Assembly (NCBI GenBank): GCA_021613535.1
Contig: CP075493.1
Span: 3,286,001-3,350,000 of the forward strand
Reading direction: 5' to 3'
DNA from: Adineta vaga
Lineage: Eukaryota > Rotifera
DNA length: 64,000 nt
Shown here: piece by piece, positions 40,916-52,555 of the stretch
Position numbering within the stretch: the first letter of the stretch is position 1
Layout of the letters: the number at the start of each line of letters is the position of its first letter
Position numbers and translations under genes: made by a program
Notes under the pieces: generated by a model
Told to the model about the DNA's origin: nothing
The model's database searches: none
What the model saw: the letters and a program-made list of their open reading frames with translations, nothing else

Positions 40916-42556
40916 ATGAGCGTTTCATTAAATGAACGTCAATCATTAATGGAAAATCAACAGCTGCTTGAACATCTTTCACAGAATGAAATTTTAGGTT
41001 TAAATGATCTCATTGGAAATCAATGTAAAGTATGTTTAAAGATTTTGTTCTGTTAGAATTTCATCGTTCTAGTTTACATGTTTAGAGTTTAGCAGCAGCT
41101 ATCGTTCAGATCTTACATGAAAATGGAGGTAGATGGAAGAAACAAGCGTGTGGAGTTTTATGTTTCATTACGGATTATAATAAACAAATCTATTGTTTTC
41201 GTTTGTATGACCTTCGAGTAAGAAAAGTTGCTTTTCGTTTATGAGTATAGGTAAAATTCTTTGTTTCTTTATTAGGCAAAAGAGTCAATTTATGAAGGAC
41301 TAGTACTTAGTTGTTTACGATTAAATAAAGTACTCGATACTTTCTATACATTCGATGGCATGGTAAGAATTCAATTTTGATGTTTCTTTTTCTTTGTATG
41401 GTTTAATATAGACTTGTAAAGTGGGCATTAATTTTCTAAATTCAACGGAAGCGGAAACATTTTGTAATCAAGTTCATACAAAACAAGAAAATCGTCAAAG
41501 TAGAATAAAATATTCGAATTTATTTTTCTATAAATTTTGTTGTAATAGAAAAAGAGAAAAGCAAAATCTCAATATCAGCATCGCCAATAAAAGGTATCAT
41601 CTCAAAATGTATGAAATCATTTGTTTATTTAATGATTAGCATAATAAGAGGCAATTTTCTCTCATTTAGATTCATCCATTTCAAAAGGTAGTTCTTCGAG
41701 TAAAAGAACATCTAAAACACCTATTATATCTAATCCAACAAAGTATGTGCCATGAAATCTTTTTCAAATATAATTTTCCTTTTGTTTTTTTTTCAGTTTT
41801 ACACAAATTATTGGTATTGGACCTAATGGAGTACGTATATATTATATTGATTATATAAAAGTGTATATTTCTTTCTCTGATATGTTCATTTATAGAGTTA
41901 TGTGACAGACGATGCGCATAAAAAATTATTCGAAGAAGTCTTAGCTTGCATGGATCTATCATCGAAAGACAAAAAATTCATTCGAAAAAGTGTTTATGAA
42001 AACCATACAACAATGGAAGCACTTTTCACAAGTAAAATTTCTCAATAGTTCTTTCGGCAAAGTTTCAAATTGATTGATATCTTTAGAATCAGTCCATACC
42101 GATCGTATTGTACAACAATCAACAGCTCCTCCAATTCCACCACGACCTATTCATCCTGTCGTAGAAGTTCCTGATTACACTTCACCACCACCTATGATTG
42201 AAATAATTTCTGAACAATCTGTAAATCCTAATTCCAAAACATTTCAAGACGATATATGTAATTTTGATCCAACAACTTTAAAAGTATGTGTTAATTTCGA
42301 TTTTCATCAGCTCTTATATGTGTTTTTCTTAGCCGATTCGAATTCGTTTACCATCTCCAACAAAAAAATCCGATTCTGACTTGCGACAGACATTAGAAAT
42401 GAATATTCTTGAAAAGCTTTGTGCTCGACGAGCTATAATCAGTAAAAACTCTTTTTCTCAATTAAATATTGAATAATATGATTTTACTTTTTCTTAGGAA
42501 AAGAGACTGATGTTGATGATTGTGATGAGAAGTCAGACGATTCTGAATGGGATTGA
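40916..42556 (+). CDS. Short WASP/N-WASP-like Arp2/3 activator
   Basis: Wiskott-Aldrich-syndrome-protein family member expected to link GTPase signals to Arp2/3-driven actin branching. About ten short exons. WH1/EVH1 domain: QSLMENQQLLEHLSQNEILG, IVQILHENGGRWKKQACGVL, FYTFDGMTCKVGINFLNSTE (40916-41490). A Lys/Ser-rich basic region (41571-41740) precedes a CRIB/GBD-like segment ISNPTNFTQIIGIGPNG and the GBD helices (DDAHKKLFEEVLACMD). Then comes a very short Pro-rich stretch (APPIPPRPIHP), a segment DDICNFDPTTLKPI that resembles a thymosin/WH2 actin-binding motif, and a C-terminal central plus acidic region (LEMNILEKLCARRAIIRKE, then DEKSDDSEWD with the terminal Trp). The total is much shorter than human WASL, chiefly through the proline-rich part. 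The frame through 41515-41616 requires a 51-nt intron ending at 41565. Confidence 0.85.
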
Positions 42557-42949
42557 TGGCTATTATTAATCATTATTGCTATTAAGATAATACAACTCGA
42601 GAATGAGTTCAAATGGTTACTATTTACTTGTGATATAACGATCTATTTTATCTGAATTAATCAAATAAAGACTAAAAGCCTTCTGTTTTATTGTTTTATT
42701 TGCGTATTGAAAATTTTCTTCCGTTTTCACATATAATGATTCATAAGTTTGAGTCAATATTTACAGTCTAGTTCACCTTACCACTATGCGCAATAATCAT
42801 AAACTTATGTCTCTTAAGGTTTTATCAAGTTGATAAACGACGGATAACTTTTTCTTTCAAATATTTTGTGAGAATTCGATAACATGAAACTTTTGATTCA
42901 TTTATATATACTTTGGTATTTTTTCGTCGTATAAATAGTTTATTTATTA
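42557..42949. other. Convergent intergenic region
   Basis: 3' UTR sequence between the WASP-like gene and the minus-strand unknown gene, including an aataaa signal near 42663. Nothing else seen. Confidence 0.6.
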
Positions 42950-44006
42950 TCAAAGTGTATGTAACAATCGTTTCATTATTGGACTAATATTCAGTCCATC
43001 TAATTTGCGATCTAAACTGTCAAAATCACATTTTTCAATAACATCTTTTGTTAATTGTTCATCATCACAATTGTTATAATAAGGCGATGAATTGTATAAC
43101 ATACGTTCACAAAATGCTAATATACCTGCATAAGTTTCGAATGTAAATTCATAGTTTTGATTAGTTAAATCGAGTAGTTGACAAAGATTCGTATATTTTA
43201 CTTTTGTAAAATTTTCTTGATGAATATCACGTATTGATGAGAATAAATCCGATATTTCGAAAAGATGTCGTTTATTTCGATATTTATGAAATAGACGTTT
43301 AAATTGATATTGTCGACGGGATGATAAACGACAATATTTCGTTATATAATCGAGTGGAGTGAATGTTTCAAGTAGTTTTAAGTCATATGGTAATTCAAAA
43401 CGACAAGCCTGGGAAAAAAAAAGAAATCGAATAGATAATCATTTTTCTTCTGAGAACAAACTTGTTGAGATAGTGGTACTGGACCGATTGATGAAGCACT
43501 AGCACTTTGTTTTATTTTAGTTAATAAATCTATTGTTTCTTGATTTACTTTAACTTCATCGTTTTCAATCATAGGAATCGATGGATAAATTTTACTAAGA
43601 ATTTCCAATTCAGATTTAACTGTTTCATTTAAACTTTGTTGTTGAATTAGCTTTGATTTGACTTCTTTTGTGTCGGTGTATTGATTGGCGAAGATTGAAG
43701 AACATTTTCGATAGATCTATCGATTATCGGTTTGTTAGTCGCTATGGATGGTTTTACTTTGGGAATCGTGCCATTCGGTTTGATCGATGATCGTCTTGTT
43801 TGAAGATTGGAAAAATTTATCGATGGACGAAGAGAACTTCTGCGATTTGTAGTAGCAATACCCATTTTACCAACAATGATTGAATTTTGTAATACTTCAT
43901 CATTTGTTTCGAAATTTGTCGGTGTTTCTGGTTTATAATCCACAAAAACGACTTGTTTTTTCCGAGACATTTCGAATTGTTTCATATCACTTCTTCTAGT
44001 TGACAA
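42950..44006 (-). CDS. Uncharacterised protein, divergent from eIF2B alpha
   Basis: I do not recognise this protein. Three exons (43758-44006, 43462-43716, 42950-43408) all joined in phase 0 give 320 residues. The N-terminal third is basic and Ser/Thr-rich (many RRSS motifs, possible phosphosites); the middle has ELEILSKIYPSIPMIENDEV; the C-terminal 150 residues are helical-looking and more conserved in character (LPYDLKLLETFTPLDYITKY, NQNYEFTFETYAGILAFCER, ending MKRLLHTL). The first intron would be only 41 nt, with an internal CTAAC branch-like motif; without it the frame stops at about 43650. The start is the most upstream Met. It is head-to-head with eIF2B alpha, 302 bp apart. Confidence 0.75.
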
Positions 44007-44308
44007 TTTTAAAACAAATGTTGTAGTTTAGTAACTGAAAAGATTCTATTAACATTACTGTCTGATAAGGAATGAAAAACAGATTAATATTTATTTTTCT
44101 TTACTTTTACTGTAAAACAACTACTTCTAAGAATTTATAGATATGTGATATGAATTTTTCGATTTTGTTTTTATTAGGAGATAGATAATGACCATTTACT
44201 GACAGATATCATAATATTTTCCAGTAGAAATATAGAAATTACAAAGAAAACATCATATGACGTCATACATATATTTACATTGCATCATCTTTTGCATGTC
44301 TATTTCAG
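44007..44308. promoter_or_regulatory. Bidirectional promoter with a CRE
   Basis: 302 bp between the start codons of the unknown minus-strand gene and eIF2B alpha. It contains ATGACGTCAT at 44257-44266, a perfect palindrome with the canonical CRE TGACGTCA (44258-44265), 44 bp before the eIF2B alpha ATG. A cttctaattt-type 5' UTR acceptor (atttcag) directly precedes that ATG. Binding by ATF/CREB-type bZIP factors is inferred. Confidence 0.55.
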
Positions 44309-45329
44309 ATGACGAATAATACGTCTCTGAGTGAAAATCAAAACATGAAAGATACTACTACCCTTCGTTATTTTACATCGATTCGTGAACAAGAACCTGA
44401 GTAAGAATAATTCATCAAAATCGATCAATTAATCTTTCTTTCTTTCTTTCTTTTTCTTTCATCAAAGCACATCTATAGCTATAACATCTATTCGTACATT
44501 ACTTGATGTTATCAAACGTTCATCTGCGGGTACATTAACTGAATTAACAGTTGAATTAAAATCTACTGTACAATTGTTAATAACTCATACTGATTCTTCT
44601 ATTCCAAGTGTTAAATCTGGATGTGAATTATTTTTACGTTTTATTACGTTAGCAGTTTTCGATGCATTTGGTATTGATGAATGTCGTCAGAAATTAATGG
44701 AACGTGGACAAATTTTTTTAAATCGAGCTTTACTATCTCGACAACGTATATCAGAATATAGTCAAGAATTTATTGTTGATGGAAGTATTATATTAACACA
44801 TTCCTATTCACGTGTTGTTCTTGCCTTATTAAAATATGCATCGCAGTTTACTCGATTTAAAGTTTTTGTTACTCAATCTGAACCTGATAAAAGTGGATTA
44901 AAGATGCGTGAAGAATTAGAAGCGATTGGTATACCAGCTATTTGTATATTAGATGCAAGTGTAGCATGTATGATGGAACAAGTTAGTCTTGTTTTAATTG
45001 GTTCCGAAGCTGTTGTTGAAAGTGGTGGTATTATTAATAAAATCGGAACATATAATCTTGCGATTGCAGCACGAGAAATGAATAAACCATTTTATGTTGC
45101 TGTTGAATCATTTAAATTCGTTCGATTTTATCCATTAAATAATCGTGATTTACCTGACGATTTTAAATATAAATCTTCAACAATTGCACGTTCAAGCGAA
45201 ATTAATTTAGCTAATGAACATCCGTTAGTAGATTATACACCACCAGTTTATATCACTTTATTATTCACTGATCTTGGTCCATTAACACCATCGGCTGTTA
45301 GTGATGAATTAATTAAGCTTTATATATAA
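44309..45329 (+). CDS. EIF2B1: Translation initiation factor eIF2B subunit alpha
   Basis: Regulatory subunit of eIF2B, the nucleotide exchange factor for eIF2 and the target of the integrated stress response. Exons 44309-44400 and 44468-45329 join in phase to 317 residues (human 305). The Rossmann-like C-terminal domain is clear: RFKVFVTQSEPDKSGLKMRE, AICILDASVACMMEQVSLVL, GSEAVVESGGIINKIGTYNL, then KPFYVAVESFKFVRFYPLNN, and the conserved end, ITLLFTDLGPLTPSAVSDEL. The N-terminal helices hold SCELFLRFIT-type sequence typical of alpha rather than beta or delta subunits. The start is the first Met after a splice acceptor. Confidence 0.96.
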
Positions 45330-46160
45330 GATCAAGGTAGTGAACAAAATAATTTGTTTTTTTTAATAAAGAAATTAACTTTTTTTTCAATTCTTTATTT
45401 TATACAGAAAAGAAATGAATTTTTTGAATAACTAAATGAGTTGATAAGAATACTTCTCTTATTGATGATACCCTCTTTCGACTAATGTAAGGATAAAAAT
45501 GTGTTGTTATTATACATGTCATTTTATGACATTTAGACTCAATTTGTCCTTTCTCGAATAGTTATACCCGTTCCTTTCTATTCTTAACGATATATATATA
45601 TCTAGAGTATATAGGAAGATAATCTATAGATAACTTAGATTGACGTGTATGTTTGCAAAATAGAAGAGTATATTTGATAGAACTTTTCAAAACTTGATAC
45701 TCAAAAGAAAGATATCTATATTGTGTCTGAGAGAAATGCATAATAAATACATTTCTTTCGTTTATAAAATGAGAAAAGAACTCGGTTGCTCGTATCATTT
45801 ATCAATGATACTTATGCATTTCTCTTTCTAATAGATAGAAATCCAATAATCGATATGTAATGAGAACATCAAGAATTTTTAAAGTAAACTATACTGATAG
45901 TTCAATCAACTCTTGCATTTTCTCACAGTTTTACAATATGAATAATTTGTTGTTTTTGTCTACTAATATGTACCTATGCTAGTTCTTTTACCATCTAAAT
46001 CAAATGAAGATGTTCTGTTTTTCTTGCTTAAATTGATCTTATTATTTTATGTGATAAAAAAAACATCAGAAACTAAATAAATATTAGTTTCGATTTTCTA
46101 TATACAATTCTCTGCTGATCATATATGTAGAAGAGAAAAAGAAAAGAGTCCGAGAACATG
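45330..46160. other. Convergent intergenic region, no gene seen
   Basis: About 830 bp of AT-rich sequence between two 3' ends. Only short unsupported frames. Confidence 0.6.
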
Positions 46161-47748
46161 TCAAAGTTCAGATAAAATACTTTCTACTCGATCATAAATT
46201 GAATTACCCCGATCGACAAGAGCATTTAATCGTTCAAGAACAAGCTTAATCGATTCTTGTGTTGTTGATGATAATCCTACGGACTGTTGATCGTCTTTTC
46301 GTTGTTGCTGTTCATGATCAACTAAGAGAACGGATGATTCATCAATAATTAAACGAGCATTTTCTTGTTGTTGATTTACAACTGTCGACAGAGATCGTAC
46401 GATATCATCTAGTTTTGAATGACGATGACCATTGGTTAATAGATGAGTTTTTGTTAAACTAGATTGTTGTTGTTCGTCATTTTCGTCGTCGTTATTATTA
46501 TTATTATTATTATTATTCATATGATAATTATCTCGAGAGATAAGAGCACGGTCTAGTTCATGTAAAGCTAAAGTAATAAAGAGAGAGAGAGAGAGAGAAA
46601 CAAGTTCAAATAGAGAAATGATTGTAAAAATGTTTTTACCTTTTTCTAGATGTGTTCGTACTGAAAATAAATCAGCTTTACTATTGATTGTTGATGAATG
46701 TGTTGCTCGTTTTGGATTTGTTAGTAAAGACGTTCGTTTTCGTTGATGATTTGTAGTAATAATTGATGGATGTCGAAGTTGTTGCGTTTGATCATCATCA
46801 TCAGTCATTATATGATTGATTTCATGATGTTCATCACTACCATTTGTCATTGTTGGACTCGATGGTTGTTGTTGATCATTATCCATACCTGGATGATTCT
46901 CTTCACTCTCCAGATTATTAATTTCATCGTCATCATCATCCATTTCATGATCGATATTAAGTAGAGAAATATGTTCAGGTACTTGAGTAATACCGCGAGT
47001 TGATGAACGTGTATATAATCCATTAGTACCATTCGAACGGGGATCTTTTACTTTTCTCGCAGCACTGAAAATATTGAAAAGAACATCTTTATTCAGACTT
47101 TCATTTTCTCGTGATTGTTAAGTTTTCTACTGTCACGTCAAGGTTTTTTTTCAGAGAGATAGGATCTACTTCATTGTTTGTTCAATGCGAAAAAAGCGAG
47201 AAAATAACACGATATGTAATCAATTTATCGGTCTGATCAGTTTAGAAGTGTGAATAAGTGATGATATTCCAATCGGATGTTTTACAACTTTGTATGCATA
47301 CACAATATTCTACACTTTCAGAAATCAAGTACAAGAAATGATTTCCTTCCGATTACATCTCATTTCCGTTCGTATATATAGCAATCGAAAGAAAGTGAAT
47401 TGTGCTGTTGAGAAAAGGCCTATATTATTAATTCATAGATTAATATTGTTATTTACCGCTCTCGATGAAAATAATCTGAAATTCGTCGATAAGCTTTACG
47501 TTCATCTAGTAATTTATAAATTTTCTTAATTGTTAATGGTACATTGGATTCTCGTTTAATATATTCACCATATTTTTTATAATCATTACCTAATCGAGAG
47601 AAAAATAACAAAATCAAAATTAAATTTCAGTCAGAACAAAAGAACTTAATTAACCATAAATTTCACGTAATTGAAATAATAATACTTTTTCATCTTCTTG
47701 TATTCGAATGACTTTAGTTGATGATTGAGAAATTGGTGGAGTAGCCAT
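46161..47748 (-). CDS. Uncharacterised acidic/Asn-rich protein with a conserved-looking N-terminal domain
   Basis: Not recognised. Four exons (47655-47748, 47457-47589, 46640-47064, 46161-46567) splice in phase to 352 residues. The N-terminal about 75 residues look like a folded helical domain (IQEDEKVLLFQLREIYGNDY, then KKYGEYIKRESNVPLTIKKI and YKLLDERKAYRRISDYFHRE), distantly reminiscent of a Myb/SANT-like or other three-helix fold; this is a guess. The middle is acidic and low-complexity (MDDDDDEINN) with a poly-Asn run. The C-terminus has two amphipathic helical stretches (KLDDIVRSLSTVVNQQQENA; SIKLVLERLNALVDRGNSIY) suggestive of coiled coils. The 392-nt second intron is long for this window. 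It is head-to-head with ETHE1. Confidence 0.75.
46494..46518. repeat. (ATT)n trinucleotide repeat coding poly-Asn
   Basis: On the minus strand this reads AAT repeats encoding nine consecutive Asn residues in the uncharacterised protein. A length-variable tract is likely. Confidence 0.8.
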
Positions 47749-48373
47749 TCTTACTTCACACGTGTGTTGTGCGAGTAGTAAATGTTCGACGCACAGTGCG
47801 ATTGACGACGAAAGACAGACGATGGATGCACAAACACCGTATGTGCGTGCGTGTGCTCGCTCGTTTGCGCTCGATGGAAGAGGGGAAAGAAGAGAAATGA
47901 ATGATGACGGACTGAATGAAACACGACGACGACGACGATGACGACGTCAACTGACGAGTCGGCATTGCTGCGGCGGCTCGTTCGCTCGTTGTCGGTTGGT
48001 GCTGTGCGCTTGTATGTGTCTGTCTCTTTTTTCCTCATCACTCGGCAGCGTTAGCGACGATAACTAGCGCGCAAGTCGATCATGTTCGTTTGTTCTCTGT
48101 CTATGACTCGCTTTTGGTTATATTGTCGGTAAGAAACGAGTATGTGCTACGTGATGTGCATATATGCGACTACTACTACTAGCAGTCATCGTTGCTCTCC
48201 TTTTGTATTGTTCGAGTTACGACGGGAGTATGCCCACGTGAGGTCAACGAACAGGTTCGCGATAGTAATATGAAAGAGAAAAGAAAAAGAAGAAGAAAAA
48301 GAAAACATACATAAAAATCTGATGAAAATATATTGATGAATATCATTTTTCATTCATATACAAACTATTTCAG
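47749..48373. promoter_or_regulatory. CpG-rich bidirectional promoter region
   Basis: Between the start codons of the unknown minus-strand gene and ETHE1. From about 47760 to 48250 the sequence is visibly richer in G+C and in CpG dinucleotides than anywhere else in the window, including an ACG-type trinucleotide run (about 47922-47946), GACGTC and CGGCGGCTCGTTCGCTCG. A shared promoter is inferred from position and composition. A 5' UTR acceptor (tttcag) immediately precedes the ETHE1 ATG. Confidence 0.6.
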
Positions 48374-49452
48374 ATGTTTATTCGTCCTATTGGTTGTGTT
48401 TTAAAAACTTTAAATCATGGTCGATTCTCAACTGAAGCGAAACGTGCGCTATCGAACGGTTCATTTGTTCGGCAGGTAGACGAAATAAATTCGCATTGCT
48501 AAATTCAATCTATCAATTCATCTAATTTCATTCAGCTCTTTGAACAGACAACATCAACATATACTTACATAGTTGCGGATGGAAAATCTCGTGAGGCTCT
48601 CCTTATTGATCCAGTTATAACAACAGTTGCACGAGATATGCAGCTGCTGAAACAACTTGGTTTACGTTTACGATATGCAAGTAGTTATGAGTAACATCGA
48701 TGAATAGTAGCGTATTGATCTTTCTTTTTCTCTCAGTTAATACACATGTTCATGCTGATCATATTACCGGAAGTGGTCGATTGAAAACTTTGTTACCGGA
48801 ATGTCAAAGTGTTATAAGTAAAGTGAGTGGAGCTAAAGCGGATATATTTATTGAAGATGGTGATGAAATTGTCATTGGTGATAAAAAAGATGGTTTAGTA
48901 ATTGAATGTCGATCAACACCAGGACATACGAATGGCAGATATAAAACTAATATGGAAAATAAATGAAAGAGGACTGTTTATTTTTTAGGTTGTATGACTT
49001 ATGTTTGGCATAAAGGTTCAAGCGTCTTTACTGGTGATTGTCTTTTAATTCGAGGTTGTGGACGAACAGATTTTCAACAGGGTAGTGCCGATAAGATCTA
49101 TACATCCATTCATAAACGTATATTTACATTACCTGATCATTTTATTGTATATCCGGGACATGATTATACAGGTAAAAAGTCGCAAAAGAAATCAATCGAA
49201 AATCGACATTTGGTAATTGTTCTAGGTCAAACAACTTCAACAATTGCAGAAGAAAAGCAGTATAATAGTCGATTGACTAAATCACGTGAAGAGTTTACAC
49301 ATATTATGAAAGAACTTAAATTAAGTTATCCATTGCAAATAGGTAAGTGTGCATTTACTTCAAGGCGAAGAATTTTTATTTGAATTCATCAAATCACTTT
49401 AGATAAAGCTGTTCCTGCGAATATGATCTGTGGTTTATTACCAGAATCATAA
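48374..49452 (+). CDS. ETHE1: Persulfide dioxygenase ETHE1
   Basis: Mitochondrial non-heme iron enzyme of the metallo-beta-lactamase superfamily that oxidises glutathione persulfide to sulfite in H2S catabolism. About six exons; the first is 48374-48475 and the stop is at 49452. The N-terminus ([20 protein letters not shown]) is basic and amphipathic, consistent with a mitochondrial targeting peptide. Motifs: [20 protein letters not shown], the metal-site [59 protein letters not shown] and the C-terminal [10 protein letters not shown]. Human ETHE1 has NTHCHADH; the His/Asp ligands are the same. Strong full-length match. Confidence 0.95.
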
Positions 49453-50127
49453 TATCGAACGTTAATATCTTTTATATTTCTACTCATAAATTATTTCTTA
49501 ACTAAAATTAATATAACTTTCGAATAAAACTAAATCGTATGAATATCATCCAAGTCAATTGAGTGATGTTCAATTAAATTCATCAAAACGAAGATAATTT
49601 TGTTTATTCATTATAAATCGATGGTGTATTTTCAAGGAAAAATTCCGATTATGTTTGTTTTCTTACCAACTGACAAAAAGAATAGAAAATCGCAATATAA
49701 TGTTCTAGTCAACTATAATTATAACTAAGAATTTTCTTCTTTATACTAATCGAAACTTAATCAGAACAAAACTAGTTTTACTTATCATATAAGATATTAA
49801 ACAAATATTCAGTTCTTAATATACAATAAAGTTTTCTAAATTCACATTTCTTCTTAAAATAACTCTTTGCTGTTTTATGTCATTGTAATTAACAATACAA
49901 TAAAACATCTATTCTATCATCGAGATCTGCTATAATAATAGAGATGAGACTTTTATATTCCTATAGACTATCAATAACGATGCTGGTGTACTCAAATATT
50001 TATGTTATAATTTCTCGTAATACAGAAAAGCAAAGTATTTTGACTAGAAAAAAACAATAGGAAATATTCGTATTTATTTAACTATTGAGATTCACTGTAT
50101 TGTCCGGAATGAAAGAAATTATTGTGA
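49453..50127. other. Convergent intergenic region, no gene seen
   Basis: About 675 bp of AT-rich sequence with several AATAAA-type signals on both strands (for example near 49523, 49826 and 49890). No exon supported. Confidence 0.6.
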
Positions 50128-52555
50128 TTACGTTCTTATATCAATTGCTGATAAATTCTGTGCATCCTTGAAAGCAAACGAAAGACATAATTGTCGATCT
50201 CGTAAATCAGACCAACCACCATTTAATTGTTTAACTAAACGTTTGTTTTCATGTTTAGTATGCAAAGAAAGAGGCGTTGTTGGAAAGAGATATTTTCGAT
50301 TAGTTCGATAGAATGATTCTGTTTCTTTCCATCGAGCAATATCCGATACATTTGAACAGAATTTCTTATGATGAATACCACTAAAAAAGAAACAATATTT
50401 GATAGAATTTCTTTGTTTTTTTTAAAACGAAAAACAGTTGGAAATACCATGATCCGAGGTGTATCACACGTGTTGCACTTGACCACATAACACGTGGAAA
50501 ATGAAATCGTTGTTGAGCTAAATGAACAAGTGACCAATCCCAATTATAATCATCGAGTGTACAAAATTCTTCCGCATATTTCACAAGTAATCTCCAGAAT
50601 TGGTAAGAAATTGTCATTCCAAGATTAAATCTTGCATGCCAATATGCCACTGATATCTAAATAGAAGTTTATTTTGTAAAGAAAAGAGATTGAAAAGATC
50701 TAGATTGATACAACTTACTTTAGAACCAAGTTTTCCAAATTGTTTCCCTGACTTTTCAAGATTTCCTAATGTAAAGAAGGTACAAGTAGGACATAGACTA
50801 GAGAAAAATAAGAAATTATGTTTGAAAATTAAACGTTTTCCTTACTGTTCTTTTTCATTCTCCATCTTTTTAAGAAAGACAAGTGCGTCAGGTGATAAAT
50901 AGAAATCTTCTTCAAGAAGCAATAACAGATGATCAGTACGATTCTGTAAGATTTCAATGGAATTATATACATAATTAAGCTAAAAAGAAGAAATTGATAA
51001 ACTAATACAATATAATGACAACGAAATAAAAATATCAATTCGATGATGTTTTAATCATCGTCGTCATTGAGAATATAATTTTGATTGTTCATTATACTTA
51101 CTTTCCACCACCAATGATGTTTTATTTGTACAATAGATACTTCTCGATAATGTCCATATCTATCTGGATATGGTGCATTTTTACATCGAATAGCCAAAGC
51201 TCTGAAATATTTCCAAAAAAAAAGAATTTATTATTCTCATAGCAAAAATCCTCACATGCGATATTAGTATAAACAAGAGAATAAAATATCATTTAGTTAT
51301 TCAGAAATTGCAAGATATAGAAATGTAAAACCAAACTAGTCTGATTTCCATGTAAAAAGAAGCAACTATCAAAAATATGATTAAGAAAATCGATTAAAAA
51401 TCGAATTGAAATTGTGTAATTTGAATCGATTGTTAACGCGTTTTTCTTTTTACATGGGATAGTTCTATTATTTAATAATATCTCACCTGTGAATATCTTT
51501 CTGTGAACGACTGTAAATATGAATCAGTTTATATAAGAAAAACAAAATATATGATAGTTCTTTTTTCGAATATATTTACTTTTGTTTAGGTATATCACGT
51601 TGACAATCATTTGGATCAAGACCAGGAAATTCATTAGGATAAAGTTGTTGTGAAAAAGGATAGAATATTTGAATAACCTAAATTAGTAGATATGTTGCAT
51701 TAAAATATTTCTAAATATATATAACTATCATGATGATCTCTTGAGAATTGTTACTATTCTTATGGAGTAGTTAAACGAGTATTAAACAATAGTTTATCAT
51801 TCAGGAAAATTCTTGAATCTCATATGTCATTTTTCGTCGGAATTATCTCGTAATACTATTATAAAAAAGAATGTCTACGAAGAGTCTTTTGTATCATATA
51901 AATCACAACTAATGGATCTTTTCATAATCAAATTTCCACATATGTCATACATGTCTATATATCAGTTGAATAGATTCGAAAAATGTCCATTGAATCACAT
52001 ATCCGAGAGACTTTTATGTTATAAAAATGATCTTTTCATGAAAGAATATACTTCCTAATTGAATTAATATTTAAAAAAATTCATTACCGGAACGAAGGTT
52101 ATATTTGTAATCAATGAATTGATATCAGAATGAATAAAATCATGACTAAATATAACTAATGATTGATTAATTGTTTCCACTTCTTGTAACATTTGAATGA
52201 ATTTTTTTAAATATACAACACGTGTATGAACTTGAACAAGTAGAATATATCGTGTTGTACTAGACGAGAATAAATTCTTATTATACATATATTGTTCATG
52301 ATTTTTCTGTTTAACATATTGACGATAATAATCGAGTGATAATTCATTTGATGTATTAGTAAATGTGATTCTATTCAAAGATAGATTTGATGATTTCATT
52401 TGTTTATCAAAAGGTAATGAAGATAAATGTTCATCATTTGAATATCGTTGTAAATCATTGAATGATAGAATTGTTATTTTTAATAAAGTTAAAATAAAAA
52501 ATCCAAGAATGAAATAACGAAGAAGAATATAACGATAGCGAAACAACCGAGACAT
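50128..52555 (-). CDS. MGAT2: MGAT2, N-glycan GlcNAc-transferase II
   Basis: Golgi type II membrane enzyme that transfers GlcNAc from UDP-GlcNAc to the alpha-1,6 mannose of the N-glycan core, starting complex glycans. About eight exons from Met at 52555 to the stop at 50128. A short basic cytoplasmic tail (MSRLFRYRYILLRY) precedes a signal anchor (FILGFFILTLLKITIL). Catalytic domain motifs: YILLVQVHTRVVYLKKFIQM, LVIFSHDFIHSDINSLI, YPNEFPGLDPNDCQRDIP, YGHYREVSIVQIKHHWWWK, the EED metal site in LLLLEEDFYLSPDALV, DDYNWDWSL, and the C-terminal GIHHKKFC with GGWSDLRDRQLC. An upstream in-frame GTG does not extend a credible start. Confidence 0.94.

Noticed and set aside
50700-52060. Plus-strand open frames within the MGAT2 locus (for example 51813-52058)
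   Set aside because: They lie in introns or antisense to MGAT2 exons and have low-complexity composition with no family signature.
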